This document shows, piece after piece, positions 34,515 through 44,337 of a DNA stretch of 64,000 nt. The translations under genes were made by a program, and so were the position numbers. The stretch's first letter is position 1. Every line of letters begins with the position of its first letter. The notes beneath the pieces are model-generated. The model was not told the origin of the DNA. It saw nothing but the letters and a program-made list of their open reading frames with translations, and made no database searches. Source of the stretch: Fidelibacterota bacterium. GTDB taxonomy: Bacteria; Fidelibacterota; Marinisomatia; SCGC-AAA003-L08; TS1B11. The stretch is from NCBI GenBank assembly GCA_020354025.1, contig CP070638.1, positions 1,921,403-1,985,402 of the forward strand. Reading direction: 5' to 3'.

Positions 34515-35897
34515 ATGATGAATACAACCAGTTATTTTAGGCTCTTTTATAGATATAAATATTCACAAGCAGGTACCCGATGGTATCCTAACAGGCATAG
34601 ATCTGTTCTAGTCATTCTTGTTAGTAGCCTGATAGTGTTACCGGTTGGAGGCCAGTCGGTCAGTACACTTGAGCCTCCCTATCAGTCCGTGGAGGAGCTG
34701 CTTACGGTAGGATTAGCCGCCAGCCCCGAAGTGACGGGTGCCCAGGCACAATGGGAAGCGATGCTGGAGATCGTCCCTTCCCGGCGTGCTCTACCTAATC
34801 CCGCGCTGGGGTATGTGCATTACCTGCAAAGTGTGGAAACGCGGGTGGGTCCTCAGCAGGCCGCAGTGAGCCTGTCCCAGCTTCTGCCTTGGTTTGGAAA
34901 GCTCCGGCTTGATGGTCGCATCGCTGCCGGTGAAGCGGATGCTGCCTATTACCAATATGCCGGAACTGTTCAGAAGGTAGCTGCTGAGATAGAGGATGCT
35001 TATTGGGACTATCTCTATCTGCACCAAGCAATCGGGATTACCCGACAGAACGTGGAGCTGCTCCGCAACTGGGAGGCAGTAGCCCTATCCAAGTATATCA
35101 CAGCCCAGACTAGCCATCCTGACATTATCAAGGCACAGGTAGAAGTGCTGAGCTTGGAGGATCGGCTGGAAGCTCTCCAGCAGAGCGAAAAACCTCTCCT
35201 GGCACGCTTGTCAGCCGCGATGGGAAAGCCAATCACTTCCGGGGACATTGAAATAATGGCTGTCCCAGTTTTCCCGCTGCCACCCTCAATCGATAGTCTT
35301 CTTGAGGAGGCCTCACTGCGCAATCCTGGGCTGCTTAGAAGCCACGAGATCATTGACGTCTCTGAAAGTGCAGTTCATCGAGCCCGGCTTAACTACTTCC
35401 CGGACCTAATGCTGGGAGGAAATGTGGTGCTGACCGGGAAAAGTCTTGTGCCTGATCCCCCTGCGGAAAGCGGCAGGGATGCACTGTTGTTCACTGTGGG
35501 AATTACTATACCATTGTATAGAAAGAAGTACCGCGCCCTGGAACAATCGGCAAAGGCAGGACTGAACTCTGCCCGTCTCGCGGCTGAGAATATTGAAAAC
35601 CAGCTGAAGTCCCAATTGGAACTGGTTTCCTTCGACCTGCACGACGCAGCCCGAAAAGTGCGGCTGTATGAAGAAGCTCTCATACCCCGGGCCGAACAGT
35701 CGCTACTAACCTCGGAAAAGGCTTATATCGCCGAAGAGGTAGATTTTCTGACACTAATTGAATCACAGCGGGTGCTCCTTAATTACCAGTTGTCGCACCA
35801 GAAGGCACTGGCTGATCTGGCCAGCCATCGTGCACGATTGCACGCCCTTTTGGGCCGCTACCCGCTGAACATCACAACTGTTGAGGAAAAAAAGTGA
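34515..35897 (+). CDS. Outer-membrane efflux protein, TolC/CusC/CzcC family
   Basis: A 460-residue protein with a signal peptide (LVILVSSLIVLPVGG) and the two repeated helical segments of outer-membrane efflux proteins: SVEELLTVGLAASPEVTGAQA with LSQLLPWFGKLRL in the first half, and LLEEASLRNPGLLRSHE with VGITIPLYRKKYRALEQSAK in the second. It forms the outer-membrane channel of the pump encoded by the next two genes. The start of the adaptor gene shares one base with its stop. Confidence 0.93.
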   Translation: MMNTTSYFRLFYRYKYSQAGTRWYPNRHRSVLVILVSSLIVLPVGGQSVSTLEPPYQSVEELLTVGLAASPEVTGAQAQWEAMLEIVPSRRALPNPALGYVHYLQSVETRVGPQQAAVSLSQLLPWFGKLRLDGRIAAGEADAAYYQYAGTVQKVAAEIEDAYWDYLYLHQAIGITRQNVELLRNWEAVALSKYITAQTSHPDIIKAQVEVLSLEDRLEALQQSEKPLLARLSAAMGKPITSGDIEIMAVPVFPLPPSIDSLLEEASLRNPGLLRSHEIIDVSESAVHRARLNYFPDLMLGGNVVLTGKSLVPDPPAESGRDALLFTVGITIPLYRKKYRALEQSAKAGLNSARLAAENIENQLKSQLELVSFDLHDAARKVRLYEEALIPRAEQSLLTSEKAYIAEEVDFLTLIESQRVLLNYQLSHQKALADLASHRARLHALLGRYPLNITTVEEKK

Positions 35898-37966
35898 TGA
35901 CTTTGAAGAACTTGTTGCAGTATACACGCGAATCTATCCGTTGGCTGAAAGGTTTACCATACCAGGTATGGATTCTGGTAGGAGTGGCTTTCCTTGTTGG
36001 CATCCTTATCCGCGGTTCGGGTAGAGCCGCACCAGATAAAGCAGCTATCGCCGAGGTCGCAACAGTCGGAGAAGTAGAATCGTGGACCTGCTCCATGCAC
36101 CCCCAGATCAAGCTTCCCAAATCCGGTCAGTGCCCAATCTGCTTCATGGACCTCATTCCCCTGGAGACGAGCGGCGGTGATGTGGGTCCCCGGGAACTGC
36201 AGATGTCGTCAACCGCAGCGGCACTGGCTGGCATCCAAACCCAACCAGTGCGCAGGGCGGCTGCAAAATCGGAGGTACGTCTCTCCGGTAAAGTGGAATA
36301 TGACGAATCCCGTCTAGGTTATATCACCGCCTGGGTACCCGGTCGGCTGGAACGTCTTTATGTGGACTACACCGGGATCAGTGTCAATCGGGGTGATCAT
36401 ATGGTCGAGCTGTACAGCCCGGAGCTTTACGCTGCGCAGGAGGAGCTCAGCCAGGCATTACGCCGCGCACCAACTGAGGAGCAGACTCTGGGAAGAGAAT
36501 CAGCCCTCGCCACTATACGAGCCGCCCGGGAGAAACTCCGCCTCATGGGGCTAACCGATGACCAGGTTCAGGCAATTGAAAAACGTGGTATCCCTTCCGA
36601 TCGCCTCACTATCTACAGCCCTATCTCCGGGGTGGTGATCCATAAAAACGCCGTGGAGGGTTTGTACGTTTCCACTGGCACCAAGATCTATACGCTCGCT
36701 GACTTGAGCCGGGTCTGGATAGTCCTGGATGCTTATGAATCCGACCTCCCCCGGCTCCGTTTCGGCCAGGATGTTGACTTCACCATTGAGGCTTTGCCCG
36801 GTCAACAGTTCCATGGTCGTATCGCTTTCATACAACCGGTTCTCGATGTCGCAACCAGGACAGCCAAAGTGAGGCTGAGTATTTCCAATCCAAGTGGTGT
36901 TCTCAAGCCGGGCATGTTCGTTCGGGCGGTGGTGCAGTCGTTGATGGATGCGGAGGGTCAAGCTATTAATCCAGCCATGGCGGGCAAGTGGGTCAGCCCC
37001 ATGCATCCTGAGATCGTCAAGGACAGGCCCGGCAAGTGCGATGTGTGTGGTATGGACCTGGTACGGGCAGAGGACCTGGGGATCGTGAACGTCCCAGATG
37101 AAGGTGAGCTACCCCTGGTTATTCCTGCCAGCGCCGTACTGCTCACTGGTAAAAGGGCTGTGGTTTACGTTAAAAAGTCAGGCGCCAGAGACCCTGTATT
37201 TGAAGGACGAGAGGTTATACTGGGTACGCGCACCGGTGATACATATGTGGTCCTCAAGGGTCTCCATGAAGGAGAGGAAGTGGTGGTGAATGGCAACTTC
37301 AAGATCGACAGTGCCATGCAGATCGCTGCCAAGCCCAGTATGATGAATCCCCATGGGGGCGTTGTCATGATGGCCCATGCAGGCCACAGCATGGAAGGTA
37401 TGCAGCCAGTACCCTCGCCGTCCACTCAAGCGGTACCTGACCAGGGTGCTGTTATGCCAGAATCCATGAGAATGGAGACCAACTACGATTTCCTCCTGGT
37501 CTTAGGTGGACTGTACGACGTCTACTTCCGCGCTCAGGCCGCCCTGGCAGGTGATAATCAGGAGGATGCGATAGCAGCCCTGGTAGATTTGCGTGAAAAA
37601 GCCCACGCCGTGAATGGTTCCAGAGTGGGCCTAGGTGATCACGCCGCGCAAATGTGGCTGGAGTATCAGCAAGCTCTTCTGGCAGGAACAGAACATGCTC
37701 ATCACTGGACTTCCATCGAAGCAGCCCGCAAAGGATTTGATGTGGTGTCCCGGGTCATAATCTCCCTGGAACGGAGTTTCGGTCACTCAGGGGATCAGAC
37801 CTTCTATGAAATAGTCTGCTCCATGGCCTTTGGCAACACCGGTGCTTCCTGGTTTCAGACAAACGAGTTGGTGAATAATCCCTACTTTGGAGCCCGGATG
37901 CTTCGTTGCGGCGAGGTGAAGGCAGTAATTCCGCCCAGGGAAGTATCCCGGGAAAGCGGCAAATAG
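35897..37966 (+). CDS. CusB/CzcB-type efflux adaptor with two heavy-metal-binding domains
   Basis: A 689-residue periplasmic adaptor anchored by one N-terminal membrane segment (WILVGVAFLVGILI). It has a heavy-metal-binding YHS-like motif near residue 55 (CSMHPQIKLPKSGQCPICFMDL) and a second near residue 360 (MHPEIVKDRPGKCDVCGMDL). The fusion-protein core lies between them (VRLSGKVEYDESRLGYI, YSPELYAAQEEL, IYSPISGVVIHKNAVEG), and a C-terminal domain from about residue 530 resembles DUF3347. Most CusB proteins have one such metal domain. ATG 35897 is preferred over GTG 35894 on SD spacing. Confidence 0.92.
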   Translation: MTLKNLLQYTRESIRWLKGLPYQVWILVGVAFLVGILIRGSGRAAPDKAAIAEVATVGEVESWTCSMHPQIKLPKSGQCPICFMDLIPLETSGGDVGPRELQMSSTAAALAGIQTQPVRRAAAKSEVRLSGKVEYDESRLGYITAWVPGRLERLYVDYTGISVNRGDHMVELYSPELYAAQEELSQALRRAPTEEQTLGRESALATIRAAREKLRLMGLTDDQVQAIEKRGIPSDRLTIYSPISGVVIHKNAVEGLYVSTGTKIYTLADLSRVWIVLDAYESDLPRLRFGQDVDFTIEALPGQQFHGRIAFIQPVLDVATRTAKVRLSISNPSGVLKPGMFVRAVVQSLMDAEGQAINPAMAGKWVSPMHPEIVKDRPGKCDVCGMDLVRAEDLGIVNVPDEGELPLVIPASAVLLTGKRAVVYVKKSGARDPVFEGREVILGTRTGDTYVVLKGLHEGEEVVVNGNFKIDSAMQIAAKPSMMNPHGGVVMMAHAGHSMEGMQPVPSPSTQAVPDQGAVMPESMRMETNYDFLLVLGGLYDVYFRAQAALAGDNQEDAIAALVDLREKAHAVNGSRVGLGDHAAQMWLEYQQALLAGTEHAHHWTSIEAARKGFDVVSRVIISLERSFGHSGDQTFYEIVCSMAFGNTGASWFQTNELVNNPYFGARMLRCGEVKAVIPPREVSRESGK

Positions 37967-37976
37967 GAACATCGCG

Positions 37977-40900
37977 ATGGGTAACAACCAGCCGTCATCC
38001 TTGCTTGATCGGATAATCAAGGCCTGTCTGGAGAACAAGCTAGTGGTGGGTCTGGCCTTGGCCGGCTTGGTGGGCTGGGGTATCATGGTAGCTCCCTTCG
38101 ACTGGCAGATTCCCGGTATCGCTAGAGACCCGGTGCCGGTGGACGCCATCCCTGATATCGGCGAAAATCAACAGATCGTCTTCACCGAGTGGATGGGCCG
38201 CTCGCCCCAGGACGTGGAAGACCAGATTACATATCCTCTCACGGTAGCGCTCCTGGGTGTCCCGGAAGTGAAGACAATCCGGTCCTACTCCTTTTTCGGC
38301 TTCTCTTCGGTCTATGTGATTTTCAATGAGGGGGCTGAGTTCTACTGGACCCGGAGCCGTATCCTAGAGAAGCTGAATGCGCTGCCCGCTGGCACCCTCC
38401 CGCAGGGAGTTCAGCCTACCCTAGGTCCAGATGCCACTGCCTTGGGACAGGTCTTCTGGTACACCCTTGAAGGCCGGGATGAACAGGGCTATCCCACTGG
38501 CGGCTGGGACCTGCACGAGTTGCGCTCCGTTCAGGATTGGCACGTCCGTTATGCCCTGATGTCCGCTGAGGGAGTAGCAGAGGTGGCCTCGGTGGGAGGT
38601 TACGTGCAGGAATACCAGATTGATGTTGATCCTGCCGCCATGCGGGAGCACGGCATCGGGCTCCATGATATTTTCAGTGCTGTCAGTGCTTCCAATGTCG
38701 ATGTAGGTGCCCGGACCATTGAAGTTAACAAAGTGGAGTACGTGATCAGGGGTCTGGGATTCATCGAGAATCTGGAGGATATCGAATTCACTGTTGTGAA
38801 AGCCAGAGAGAACGTGCCCATCTACGTCAAGGACGTAGCTAACGTAACCCTGGGGCCCGCCCTGCGCCGGGGAGCCCTGGACAAGGAAGGGGCCGAGGTG
38901 GTGGGTGGCGTGGTAGTAGTGCGCTATGGGGAGAATCCTCTGGCGACCATCAAGAACGTTAAGGATAAGATGAAGGAAATCAGCATCGGGCTACCCCATA
39001 AGATACTCGCTGATGGCCGCGAGTCTCAGGTTACCATCGTACCATTTTACGACCGCACCGGCCTGATTTACGAGACCTTGGGCACCCTCAATCACGCCCT
39101 GCGTGATGAGATCCTAATCACCATCATTGTTATACTGCTCATGGTGATGCATTTAAAAACTTCCCTGCTTATCACTTCTCTCCTGCCCCTGACGGTACTA
39201 ATGGTATTCATCGGCATGAAGGTCTTTGGAGTGGATGCCAACATTGTAGCCTTATCAGGCATCGCCATTGCCATTGGTACTATAGTGGACATGGGGATTG
39301 TGGTCTCGGAGAACATGCTAAAGCGTCTGGATGAGGCTGGCGATAGAGCTGATAAGTTGAATATCCTTTCTCAGGCGACTTCAGAAGTAGGCGGTGCTGT
39401 ATTGACCGCTGTAGCTACTACTGTCGTGAGCTTTTTGCCGGTGTTTGCCATGGAGGCGGCTGAGGGGAAACTTTTCAAACCGTTGGCCTATACCAAGACA
39501 TTTGCCCTCATTGCCTCGGTGATCATGGCATTAACCATATTACCGCCGATGGCCCATATCTTTTACGAAAAGCGCATCAAGAAGGAACAGCTGCGAAATG
39601 TCCTGTATGGCGGTCTCATTCCGGCCGGGATCGTCCTCATGTTCGTCTTATCCTGGTGGTTGGGTCTACTGGTAACCCTCGTAGGCGTATACCATTTTAC
39701 CAAGGGATGGTTACCTGCTGGATTCCTGGATCGCATTCCCGTGTGGGTCAACTGGCTGGCTATCGCCTTGTTGACGTTCATCCTGTCTGACACCTGGGCA
39801 CCGCTGGGTATTGATAAAGGAATATATAAGAATATTGTCCTGGTAGGATTGCTCCTGGTCCTGATAATGGGTGGCATCGTCCTTTTCACCCGCCAATATC
39901 CCAGAATGTTGCGATGGGCTTTGGACCACAAGGCATTGGCGTTAGCCGGTCCCGTTGCAGTAGTTCTCATTGGTCTAATGGCCTGGATCGGCTTTAACGG
40001 GATGTTCGGCTTCATGCCCGATTTTGTAAAGAAGTCCCGTCCCTACGCGGTCCTGCGCCACACCTTCCCTGGACTGGGCCGGGAGTTCATGCCCCCCCTT
40101 GATGAAGGCTCGTACCTCTACATGCCCACTACCATGCCCCACGCCAGCATCGGTGAGGCCTTGGATGTTTTGGCGAAGCTGGATAAGGCCCTATATTCGG
40201 TTCCCGAGGTGGAGCAGGTAGTCGGCAAGCTGGGCCGCGCCGATACGCCCCTTGATCCGGCACCCATCTCCATGATCGAAACCGTGGTGAATTATAAACC
40301 TGAGTATGTCGTCGACAAGGACGGCAACCACCTCACTTTCAGGGTGAATCGTGATGGCTATTTCCTCCGGGATGAGAATGGTGAGCTTATCCCCGATCCG
40401 GGTGGGCGGCCATATCGACAGTGGCGCGAGCACATCCGTACCGAACGGGACATCTGGGACGAACTGGTGAAGGTAGCACGGATTCCCGGCACGACTTCCG
40501 CTCCTAGGCTCCAGCCTATCGCTGCCAGGATCGTCATGCTTCAGAGTGGCATGCGGGCTCCAATGGGGATCAAGGTTAAAGGCCCTGATCTGGAAACCAT
40601 CGAGAAGGTGGGCCTTGAGCTGGAGCGCCTGCTCAAAGAAGTACCCAGCGTGGAACCCGCAGCAGTTATCGCTGATCGCATCGTAGGCAAACCCTACCTA
40701 GAAATCGATATAGACCGGCGGGCTATTGCCCGTTATGGTATCTCCCTGCGGCAGGTGCAGGATGTCATCGAGGTGGCTATCGGTGGCAGGACCATTACGA
40801 CTACAGTGGAAGGCCGGGAACGCTATCCGGTACGAGTGCGCTATATGCGGGAGCTGCGGGACAATATTGAATCCCTTGGCACTATCCTGGTTCCCACCCC

Positions 40901-41756
40901 TGACGGCACCCAGATTCCCATAGCTCAACTGGCTGAAATCCGGTATGTCCGAGGAGCTCAGGCTATCAAGAGTGAAGACACCTTCCTGGTGGGTTACGTC
41001 CTGTTCGACAAACGGGATGGCTGGGCTGAGGTGGACGTAGTAGAGCAAGCCCAACGATACCTAGGGGCCAAAATCGAAAGTGGCGAGTTGGTACTACCGG
41101 CGGGAGTCAGTTATTCCTTCGCAGGATCGTATGAGAATCAGGTTCGATCAGCACAACGGCTGCGAATTATTCTCCCGTTTGCCCTGTTCATCATCTTCAT
41201 AATCCTCTATTTCAAATTCCGACGGATTTCCACCACTCTGATTGTTTTCTCGGGCATCTTCGTGGCTTGGTCCGGGGGCTTTCTGATGCTGTGGCTATAT
41301 GGTCAAGACTGGTTCCTGAACTTCAGTCTCCTGGGAGCTAGCTTTCGGGATTTATTTCAGGTACACCCGATAAACCTGAGCGTGGCCGTATGGGTTGGTT
41401 TCCTGGCCTTGTTTGGCATCGCTAGTGATAACGGGGTTATCATCAGCACCTATCTGGACCAGATCTTTGCCCAGCAGCGGCCGGATTCCATCACCGCTAT
41501 CCGCGAGGCCACCGTCAAGGCTGGCGCCCGACGTATCCGCCCGGCCATGATGACTGTCAGCACTACCATCCTAGCCCTCCTTGTTATCCTCACTTCCACT
41601 GGGAGGGGCTCAGACATCATGGTGCCTATGGCTATTCCGTCATTCGGGGGTATGGTTTTGGCCATTGTCACGGTCTTTGTCGTGCCCATACTCTACGCCG
41701 CTAGCGCTGAGCAGAGAATGGTGAAAGAAACTCGATCAGTGAAGGACAAGAAGTAG
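37977..41756 (+). CDS. Heavy-metal efflux RND pump, CusA/CzcA family
   Basis: A 1259-residue inner-membrane pump, longer than the usual 1040 because of added membrane segments near residues 530-650 (LIPAGIVLMFVLSWWLGLLV and following). Family features are VDAIPDIGENQQIVFTEWMGRSPQDVEDQ at the N-terminus, AIAIGTIVDMGIVVSENMLKRL in the proton-relay helix, PPLDEGSYLYMPTTMP and ASDNGVIISTYLDQ. The pump uses proton flux to export Cu(I)/Ag(I) or divalent metals through the adaptor and TolC-like channel. The metal cannot be fixed, but the Cys/Met-rich first gene favours copper or silver. Confidence 0.95.
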   Translation: MGNNQPSSLLDRIIKACLENKLVVGLALAGLVGWGIMVAPFDWQIPGIARDPVPVDAIPDIGENQQIVFTEWMGRSPQDVEDQITYPLTVALLGVPEVKTIRSYSFFGFSSVYVIFNEGAEFYWTRSRILEKLNALPAGTLPQGVQPTLGPDATALGQVFWYTLEGRDEQGYPTGGWDLHELRSVQDWHVRYALMSAEGVAEVASVGGYVQEYQIDVDPAAMREHGIGLHDIFSAVSASNVDVGARTIEVNKVEYVIRGLGFIENLEDIEFTVVKARENVPIYVKDVANVTLGPALRRGALDKEGAEVVGGVVVVRYGENPLATIKNVKDKMKEISIGLPHKILADGRESQVTIVPFYDRTGLIYETLGTLNHALRDEILITIIVILLMVMHLKTSLLITSLLPLTVLMVFIGMKVFGVDANIVALSGIAIAIGTIVDMGIVVSENMLKRLDEAGDRADKLNILSQATSEVGGAVLTAVATTVVSFLPVFAMEAAEGKLFKPLAYTKTFALIASVIMALTILPPMAHIFYEKRIKKEQLRNVLYGGLIPAGIVLMFVLSWWLGLLVTLVGVYHFTKGWLPAGFLDRIPVWVNWLAIALLTFILSDTWAPLGIDKGIYKNIVLVGLLLVLIMGGIVLFTRQYPRMLRWALDHKALALAGPVAVVLIGLMAWIGFNGMFGFMPDFVKKSRPYAVLRHTFPGLGREFMPPLDEGSYLYMPTTMPHASIGEALDVLAKLDKALYSVPEVEQVVGKLGRADTPLDPAPISMIETVVNYKPEYVVDKDGNHLTFRVNRDGYFLRDENGELIPDPGGRPYRQWREHIRTERDIWDELVKVARIPGTTSAPRLQPIAARIVMLQSGMRAPMGIKVKGPDLETIEKVGLELERLLKEVPSVEPAAVIADRIVGKPYLEIDIDRRAIARYGISLRQVQDVIEVAIGGRTITTTVEGRERYPVRVRYMRELRDNIESLGTILVPTPDGTQIPIAQLAEIRYVRGAQAIKSEDTFLVGYVLFDKRDGWAEVDVVEQAQRYLGAKIESGELVLPAGVSYSFAGSYENQVRSAQRLRIILPFALFIIFIILYFKFRRISTTLIVFSGIFVAWSGGFLMLWLYGQDWFLNFSLLGASFRDLFQVHPINLSVAVWVGFLALFGIASDNGVIISTYLDQIFAQQRPDSITAIREATVKAGARRIRPAMMTVSTTILALLVILTSTGRGSDIMVPMAIPSFGGMVLAIVTVFVVPILYAASAEQRMVKETRSVKDKK

Positions 41757-42003
41757 GAAAAGGGAATAGAGCTCACCCCTGAATGGTTGCGTCTCAGGAT
41801 AGTGCGGCTCTGTAGAGATGTATTGCTGTGGGAGGACTTTTCCTTCCCGCAGGCAGGCGGATGACCGTAATATTTAAGCCTCGCTCATTCCCTCTGCTCG
41901 TGGAATCCGCCTGAATTCCAGATCGCATACATGGTGGCGATGGAGACTGTCAGCATTATCGACGGGAAAACTTGGTTTCGCAATACACCAGGAAGGGCTT
42001 CAT

Positions 42004-42672
42004 CTACTGCTCCGAGATGTGATCAAAGATGAGGGTGCCTGCTAAGGCGAACAGGATAAAAAAGGTGACCATGAGCATCAGCCAGAGATCCCATTCTCTG
42101 AGCGGCCGCCCGGCCAGAGCGGCGCTGGTAGCCCTGGTGGCGGCAATCAGCAGGGGGGCCAGCAATGGAAACAGCAACACGGGCAGCAGGGTCTCACCGG
42201 CAGGGGAGCGTAGGTTCATACCGGCGATAAGGGTTCCCACGGCGGCAATGGCCAGGTCGGTGAGGACGATAATGAGAGCCAGGGAGGCGGGGGCCGCCAG
42301 CAGGGGCATATTCAGGAAGAGACCGAAAAGGGGCAGACTTATCATCTGGGTTGCCAGTAGAAAGAGGAAAAAGGCGGCAGCTTTTCCCAAGTAGATAGCA
42401 CCGCGGCTCACCGGTGCGCTCAGCAGCAGGGAATACGCGTCCAGTTCCTTTTCCCGTCCGAATGATCTGAGCAAACCCAACACCGCGGTGAAGAAGTAGG
42501 TCATCCACATCAAGCCCGGGATGAATGCCTGAAACCGGGCAGGGGCGGCGTTAACAGCGAAGGCAAAAAGCAGAGTGACCGCCGCGGCGAAGATCACCAT
42601 GGCCGACAGGCTTTCCCTGGTGCGTAGCTCTAGGCGCAAATCCTTGAGAAATATAGTCCAGGCAGTCGCCAT
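42004..42672 (-). CDS. ccmB: Heme exporter membrane subunit CcmB
   Basis: A 222-residue protein with six hydrophobic segments, typical of CcmB. Family landmarks are FLKDLRLELRTRESLSAMVIF, FGREKELDAYSLLLSAPVSRGAIYLGK and LPLFGLFLNMP. It works with CcmA in the CcmABCD complex that releases holo-CcmE during c-type cytochrome maturation. It starts with SD GAGGAG and overlaps ccmA by one base (TAATG). It is the last gene of the long minus-strand cytochrome run. Confidence 0.93.
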   Translation of the reverse strand: MATAWTIFLKDLRLELRTRESLSAMVIFAAAVTLLFAFAVNAAPARFQAFIPGLMWMTYFFTAVLGLLRSFGREKELDAYSLLLSAPVSRGAIYLGKAAAFFLFLLATQMISLPLFGLFLNMPLLAAPASLALIIVLTDLAIAAVGTLIAGMNLRSPAGETLLPVLLFPLLAPLLIAATRATSAALAGRPLREWDLWLMLMVTFFILFALAGTLIFDHISEQ

Positions 42673-43376
42673 TACTCCTCTTCGCTTATATACGAGACCA
42701 GATCACTCTCTGTCGACACCGGCGCTTCCCTGCTGATAGTGCCTCCACTGAGCAGGAGCGCCCGCTCAGCCCGGGCTGCTCCCCAGCCCAAATCGTGGCT
42801 GGTAAAGAACACCGTCCGTCCCTGCGAATGCCAGCGAGTGAGCGCATCACTGAGGGTTTGGGTTCCATCGACGTCCAGGGCGGCTGAAGGCTCGTCCAGC
42901 AGGGCCAGCCGCCATGAGGCCAGCTCCAGGCGGACCAGGCCCAGCCGCTGGAGCATCCCTTCGGAGTAGACCCGTATTGGTTCTTCCTCGCGGCCCGCCA
43001 GCCCGTAGCCGGAAAGGAGGGTCTGAAACGTTTCCTCATCCCATGTCTGCCCACGCAGCCGGACGCTGAGCATGAGATTTTCCCGGGCGGTGAAGGCGGG
43101 ATACAGGTTGGGCTGGTGCCCTAGATAGACTACGTCCCGTCGCCAACGGCTGTCAGCGGTAAATAGGATCGATCCGTTGAGGTAGGCGGTTCCCCTTTCG
43201 GGGCGCATAATACCGGCCAGGATTCGGAGTAGTGTGGTCTTGCCGCTGCCGTTGCGGCCGAAAAGCAGGACAGTCTCACCGGTAGCCAGGGAAAATGATA
43301 CGTCCTTCAATACCGGATGCAGGTGAAAAGATTTGTTGATATTTACTGCGGTGAAGAAGCTAGCCAAGTGATTCAA
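42672..43376 (-). CDS. ccmA: Heme exporter ATP-binding subunit CcmA
   Basis: A 234-residue ABC ATPase: Walker A GRNGSGKTTLLRILAG, Q-loop region YLGHQPNLYPAFTARENL, signature-like YSEGMLQRLGL, Walker B LALLDEPSAALD and H-loop FFTSHD. With CcmB it powers the release of heme-loaded CcmE. The first codon is probably TTG, three bases after the previous stop; no ATG is available nearby. Confidence 0.92.
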   Translation of the reverse strand: MNHLASFFTAVNINKSFHLHPVLKDVSFSLATGETVLLFGRNGSGKTTLLRILAGIMRPERGTAYLNGSILFTADSRWRRDVVYLGHQPNLYPAFTARENLMLSVRLRGQTWDEETFQTLLSGYGLAGREEEPIRVYSEGMLQRLGLVRLELASWRLALLDEPSAALDVDGTQTLSDALTRWHSQGRTVFFTSHDLGWGAARAERALLLSGGTISREAPVSTESDLVSYISEEE

Positions 43377-43379
43377 CGG

Positions 43380-43853
43380 TTAGTTCAGCAAACCCCGGCC
43401 GCAGCTGGCGCAGAAGCGGTCCCCGGACGATACCGTTGCACCGCAGCCGGGGCACACATCCCCAACCGCCGTGCCGCAATTGGAACAATACCTGGTACCC
43501 GGCACTATTGGTGCGCCACAGCTCGGACAATCAGAGATCGCCGTTCCATTTTCCGGCGGATTGTGGTTTCCGGGTACACTATCCAGTTCATGCATCACTT
43601 CCGCCACCTCCGCCAAAAGGTCTGTCTTTGTGCGATCAAAATCCTCTTCATTGATAAGGCCCATCTCCCGTTCGAATTCCGCTTCCCGTATTTGCTTGAA
43701 CAGGTTGACCTTGCGCAGCTCAAGCGCGATGGTTCGGTCGGCCTCGTCTTCGCTGACCGGTTTCTCCTTAACTGATAGGAGAGGCACCAGCACGTAGTAG
43801 GTGGCAAAGAGGAAAATCAGGAAAAGAGCCGCGGTAGCCAGCAGTGTATCCAT
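43380..43853 (-). CDS. CcmI-like membrane protein with double zinc ribbon
   Basis: A 157-residue protein: one membrane helix at the N-terminus (LLATAALFLIFLFATYYVLV), an alpha-helical region (ELRKVNLFKQIREAEFEREMGLINEEDF) like the N-terminal part of CcmI, and a C-terminal double zinc ribbon built of four CxxC pairs (CPSCGAPIVPGTRYCSNCG and CPGCGATVSSGDRFCASCG). CcmI holds apocytochrome during heme ligation. The zinc ribbons are not part of classical CcmI and may bind partners or metal. It lies between ccmH and ccmA, with 1- and 3-base gaps. Confidence 0.8.
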   Translation of the reverse strand: MDTLLATAALFLIFLFATYYVLVPLLSVKEKPVSEDEADRTIALELRKVNLFKQIREAEFEREMGLINEEDFDRTKTDLLAEVAEVMHELDSVPGNHNPPENGTAISDCPSCGAPIVPGTRYCSNCGTAVGDVCPGCGATVSSGDRFCASCGRGLLN

Positions 43854-43854
43854 T

Positions 43855-44337
43855 TCAGATGTCCAGATCCTGCATTTCTTTTTCGATCTTATCGATAAAT
43901 TCGTTGTCGTAGGACTTGCGTTCGGCAGGAGCGGATCGCTGAGCTGGAGTCTTACTGCGGCTGATGAAATATACCAGTAGCAGCCCGCCAGCTAGGAGAA
44001 TGGCCGGTGGCATGATGTATGCCAGGAGATTAAATCCCCGGGCTCGGGGGCGGGCAAGGATCCGCTCGCCGTACTGGTTGACAAATAGGTCAATGATTTC
44101 CTCTTTAGTCCTGCCCTCCGCCAGCAATCGGGCAATCCGGGCCTTCACCTGCCGAGCGGCCTCCGAGTCGTGATCACCAACGGTGCTTCCATAGCAGCAG
44201 GGAGCCATGATCTCATACTCCAGCTCCCGCTGCAGGGCATCTTTGCCTATTCCTTCCACTAATGGGGCAGATTGCCCTTCCTGACAGAATGCCATTACCG
44301 GCAGTATGAGTGATAATAGCAGGAAAATGCGAATCAC
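43855..44337 (-). CDS. ccmH: CcmH/NrfF-type cytochrome c maturation protein
   Basis: A 160-residue protein with a signal peptide, the CcmH domain, and a membrane helix at the C-terminal side (LLAYIMPPAILLAGGLLLVYF). In place of the usual LRCxxC thiol motif it has APCCYGSTVGDHDS, adjacent cysteines as in several non-proteobacterial CcmH proteins. The helical part is standard (KARIARLLAEGRTKEEIIDLFVNQYGERIL). It acts in reduction of apocytochrome CxxCH thiols and in ligation with CcmF. It starts at GTG, overlapping ccmF by four bases. Confidence 0.9.
   Translation of the reverse strand: MIRIFLLLSLILPVMAFCQEGQSAPLVEGIGKDALQRELEYEIMAPCCYGSTVGDHDSEAARQVKARIARLLAEGRTKEEIIDLFVNQYGERILARPRARGFNLLAYIMPPAILLAGGLLLVYFISRSKTPAQRSAPAERKSYDNEFIDKIEKEMQDLDI

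Noticed and set aside
41828-41854. Hairpin after the RND pump gene as a terminator
   Set aside because: The stem has mismatches and there is no T tract.
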